DNA from: Prevotella sp.
GTDB lineage: Bacteria; Bacteroidota; Bacteroidia; Bacteroidales; Bacteroidaceae
Assembly (NCBI GenBank): GCA_016281055.1
Contig: JAEEHW010000076.1
Span: forward strand, 1-64,000
Reading direction: 5' to 3'
DNA: 64,000 bases
Positions within the stretch are counted from its first letter, which is position 1; the number at the start of each line of letters is the position of its first letter. Positions 63,901 to 64,000 of this stretch are shown in pieces. The notes beneath the pieces were generated by a model. It ran no database searches. It was not told the DNA's origin and saw only the letters and a list, made by a program, of their open reading frames with translations. Both the position numbers and the translations under genes were made by a program.

Positions 63901-64000
63901 TGGAGTGTTCGATGCCAACGGCCGAGGCATGGGCGTTGCAGACATCAACTACAACGAGACAACAGGTGTGAGTCTCGTGTTCCTGACAGTGTTCGACAGC
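54902..64000 (+). CDS. Giant secreted multidomain protein with LamG domains (partial, at least 3,033 residues)
   Basis: A single plus-strand frame is open from the ATG to the window edge. The N-terminus MKTANEKNYFTWLATLLLTM plus a hydrophobic stretch ending VTKA is a signal peptide. Domains in order: a GLUG-type beta segment (GTYKGVFNGNGHKLNV, about 583-770), an FnIII domain (SSVTLSWES...YYKVAS, about 838-915), and carboxypeptidase-regulatory-like beta folds (VEGYVRFADGSGIAKTTV at 918, FSGSVLYKGTSIPVQGV at 1017, third near 1109). A long unassigned middle follows (about 1480-1900), then an Ig-like SbsA-type domain near 2290 (NIIFNFSEPIEHNYL). Two LamG-like concanavalin folds come next (about 2357-2500 and 2577-2720, the latter with DEWHHYAMTVSR), then a beta domain. 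No catalytic motif was found. It is probably a cell-surface adhesin or matrix protein. Confidence 0.85.
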   Translation, partial: MKTANEKNYFTWLATLLLTMTVMLAMPQVTKANDGEFDTPEKAFSWYSKGPGCMHVAVKLCNNSPRRTFHDGVFTLTDSKTGEKVICFIVGETNSSNTGYSAMNMSNQLEGESHIFLTNVRNKNGQKTYVVSGTNSYEITATGSTAYSECYAEFDWYYPVRFAGRSFNVSVGGARIWNGDNSSYSSYAKENFATMEFDEINLETYDAIPGTEAENAGLLRIPLSSDRVMNYADVDIKTANGWRSLGRTKFDSKAYSGFIKLPSYEAIDSVKMNVNLVSASWTDVTGSAPKSLEGNVTIKKGAVSAIHSPRLLKSEMVDGREDLSHAGAVRLQWQIGDVGKDDLLDGDMFQVQRSLTGRIEDYEDIALVQFDKDTKDYQYLDTLLIESLDTSLIDKNLGIPLVRYRVYRAATSSLWGMEHNPTVAYTMPQIPMLDLHEILDFDADWADEEEHKLRVKWGYRYDGGDGDRIRVWDDRAQIKIWYKMRNRNKEEIGTGEYVLSKEELIKKETIIPLSRSCVYYDLYMETFPGTSPIGKGTGDIYVQLKTENDWKDFAARVDAGEQQLNAFLMEDITAHSKYSNADVTIGGTYKGVFNGNGHKLNVRCSSSDKRLSPFENLADGAVVFNLNVVGYFPSKGRYAAGITSHIKSGVVSIEQCAVSTGFYQGSGAWFADNSTGGLVGTVDDAATLHIYNSSFTGEFENEYALNSGYGGFVGFCANTAFTKVSNSYFNPSKIQNSFGGSHTFVHFNEDACVLPPMIDGCRYMTALGTPQGVYSNLAPQNNLWKDGAPLLVQYIFGTHVTDLSTWLDPEKSAKLNWFYYENSGQVLKKSLVTETHQSSVTLSWESDGGAIDSYEIYRRKTDKGATWEKIASNITQMEYEDKTVKPVFSYYYKVASLVSCEGEKRVYTDSVAGNCVQTGKVEGYVRFADGSGIAKTTVTVSQYGEGASSQEWNATTDEAGFFSIDELPYWKGQTGQYQIMPNISSDDLATDCKTGLFVTFNSECNLYQNRIFTVTNGVKFSGSVLYKGTSIPVQGVKFLVDGTEVRSGNGPVTSDFEGHFSFQMLGGSHTIQAVKDGHKFWQDGFYTNEKGQTYVEFSTDKAGIYFYDDTKVKLIGRIAGGKQQGDIPLGHSLSRNNLGKDLKMVMTLEGDNASWLVFENTNKALTERDTTYIHTKHSKNDNNVYKTSVHTNRHRMEITPDVNTGEYEVLLPPVKWKIQQITARGYATLFQDGKTSDVIDLTDSLTEHTDTYYGAWSVGNGDTIREADVTYYAQYSRIYRAPIQIEYKQIGYDKFDYFGDRIYTAQSLVGDKVKVPLVYQALKEEYKALKDKSKWTGKDSTEVRYTFGAPVFNIDRQYPFQISAVEKYFFNNNTKSDTVDIVSVDSGEVTIRNGMVSGTHKEVVKLDENGEGYYVMSAAQRPYSVTGKDALCTVSFTLLKDGVTYEATPLKAFTLNQYSRPGAKDYVSVSTPVLVDVLRDPPGSGSSAKLSKGSTLKMAYQMDMSWAAGLSLAVQAGAGANYYTGIGGIGFEAGFINNAKTVFKTSFDLIFSGSGQRAFSYTMTNNEDISTDAGSTMVGADADVYMGIVTDMFMRPTVMIRAIPDSTFQHKIGELAAGQMVEIAKGYGDDGGLFHLVRDEAIGYGQRVTADFTHSQQYIIKQLIPDLANKALAKMYIGTKSEAESLANSTGEPVYLSLRSKDDERFGMLNTDSVTKQYVYNTTRTSKDIDQSKMNYLIVLPSTDDGKTQNDEIYNTAQLILGWTNIIALNEQQKLEATDLVKHFDVDGGASISYSEDFATEYNNTHTFKNPISSWTHNYFEWDDVNNHTSATTTTAAVFSGIVALLGKTAGQLIGSVAQTSVGGSSISGATNNGGTYTTAAGIDNAFNYTSLEFAGWKWNFGLTPVLSFDTTPKQTTGTKYNRKESFTIKMDKKSHLLFDVYRVNTIDDNKENSTVTGNLKGDRDIFVETNFLRNVEYVKNFLDRDLGVYQKAKFEYPKSFVYRTRGGATVRTWENERKTLFYNAGTVLDERTKKIENPIIKLDKQSISGVPYSDPARFKIYVTNESEEPDAIGGALRFFTLYADSKSNPNGAKMFVDGMPLTADGMTVMAVPGEVTQKTLEVYAGESFDYDDLTIGIISPGDVQCVDQAAFSVHYLRTAGSVSIQTPGDKWIMNTDAPFDSIRGWYMPVIISGYDRNQKNFDHIEFQYKESTRGDDYWTNLCSFYADSTYYRQASGTREMMPENGYINTKFYGEGQVMEKAYDLRAVLFCRNGNSYITNSSPVLTGIKDTRRPQLFGSPEPKDGIVGIGDNIIFNFSEPIEHNYLREETNFEVMGETNETALQEEPSLQFNATGYVETDARRNFADKSVAVDMMIRPDTLIGKDMPLFSHGTDGNRLQLWITDDMRLKAVVDNKEYYSNYSIEKGTLQHVALILNRNDSTLSLYNDSIIATYNKVWYNGYGSLIFGATNENDINMRSHYKGRMLEARIWNRAMNTTLMRLYAKRQLTGYEMGLIDYYPMNEGEGNYAYDKAQGAHAELNGAAWALPRGMSLHLDWNEEKPVKGIKLLKDRMARSAEDDYTLMFWFKTNDNGKGALVSNGSGRATDDNAANRFYIGFEGNQLIYRSNGMTLNLGDDLADDEWHHYAMTVSRAHKVANIYVDRTLTASVPADTLGGMDSEEFYVGNMVWREAGLHVDVLHQANALTGNIDELCLFSQALPHSLIKRFSTKSPSGKEKGLLTYLGFNRQQRMDNNDYVLRPYVYNQVTETDKYGNVIEKKDSVFAEPMAYVMKHIDTEVGAPVQPNVELKNLNFSFVGRDHQLLVNIDEIDSRINKRNLYVTVSDIPDLNGNYMTSPYTEVFYVDRNPLRWEKKIIKENYFTNSGMYLYTKIINNSGASHKYVIENLPNWLTVDHQEDIIDGKSEQEIVFFVNKDLNVGTYDETIYLTDENGLSEPLILNITREDIMPSDWYPSDDMKRYSMSLVGRVMIGDAIVTDINDRLGVFDANGRGMGVADINYNETTGVSLVFLTVFDS

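Overview
The window looks like part of a chromosome of a Prevotella-type member of the Bacteroidales. The reasons are promoters of the Bacteroidetes form (TAnnTTTG at -7, TTTG or TTG about 20 bp upstream), no convincing Shine-Dalgarno sites, the Bacteroidetes gene order in the division/cell-wall (dcw) cluster, DUF3098, DUF3109 and DUF4861 families, dockerin-bearing secreted proteins, and pectin-degrading lyases of families PL11 and PL4. No rRNA operon, insertion sequence with transposase, CRISPR array or prophage was seen.

Layout. 1-4.3 kb is accessory: a four-helix-bundle protein cut by the window edge, a two-gene operon encoding a DnaQ-like exonuclease with a BRCT domain plus a BRCT-like partner, and a secreted protein behind a structured leader. 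4.8-15.4 kb is one long minus-strand run from a strong promoter at ftsX: ftsX, DUF3098, uppP, truB, queA, a His-tract membrane protein, folK, three genes that look like an inserted uronate cassette (DUF4861, an orphan PTS-like IIC, a signal-peptide-bearing KduI), then a PASTA protein and rluD. 15.5-24.4 kb holds a C_GCAxxG_C_C protein, a CYTH protein, a 47-residue membrane protein, a PL11 rhamnogalacturonan lyase sitting between prfB and a second copy of the prfB tail, an acyl-CoA ligase, and an M20 amidohydrolase carrying two in-frame copies of a palindromic element. 24.4-42.3 kb is dgt followed by the complete dcw cluster (transcribed mraZ-rsmH-ftsL-ftsI-murE-mraY-murD-ftsW-murG-murC-ftsQ-ftsA-ftsZ-dgt). 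42.4-54.7 kb has gpmI, ung, a PL4 rhamnogalacturonan lyase, a dockerin protein, DUF3109, an AraC regulator, gyrB, rpsT, tRNA-Glu and recO. From 54.9 kb to the end runs a single open frame of at least 3,033 codons encoding a giant secreted multidomain protein.

How the genes work together. The two lyases, KduI, the IIC transporter and DUF4861 together suggest use of rhamnogalacturonan and unsaturated uronates. The dcw genes, ftsX, uppP and mraZ cover division and peptidoglycan precursor synthesis.

The most unusual content is repetitive DNA. (a) A 19-bp imperfect palindrome with 3-bp spacers forms 22-bp-period arrays at four intergenic sites. (b) Two of those arrays sit inside a ~362-bp dispersed element found in two copies, with compensatory base changes in a stem. 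(c) A degenerate 9-bp repeat (CNGANTNNT) fills several spacers and also occurs in frame inside ftsL and the DUF3109 gene, where it encodes Ser/Asp/Glu tracts. (d) A ~120-bp GC-rich palindromic element is inserted twice in frame in the M20 gene. (e) The PL11 gene is flanked by two prfB tails that differ only at synonymous third positions.
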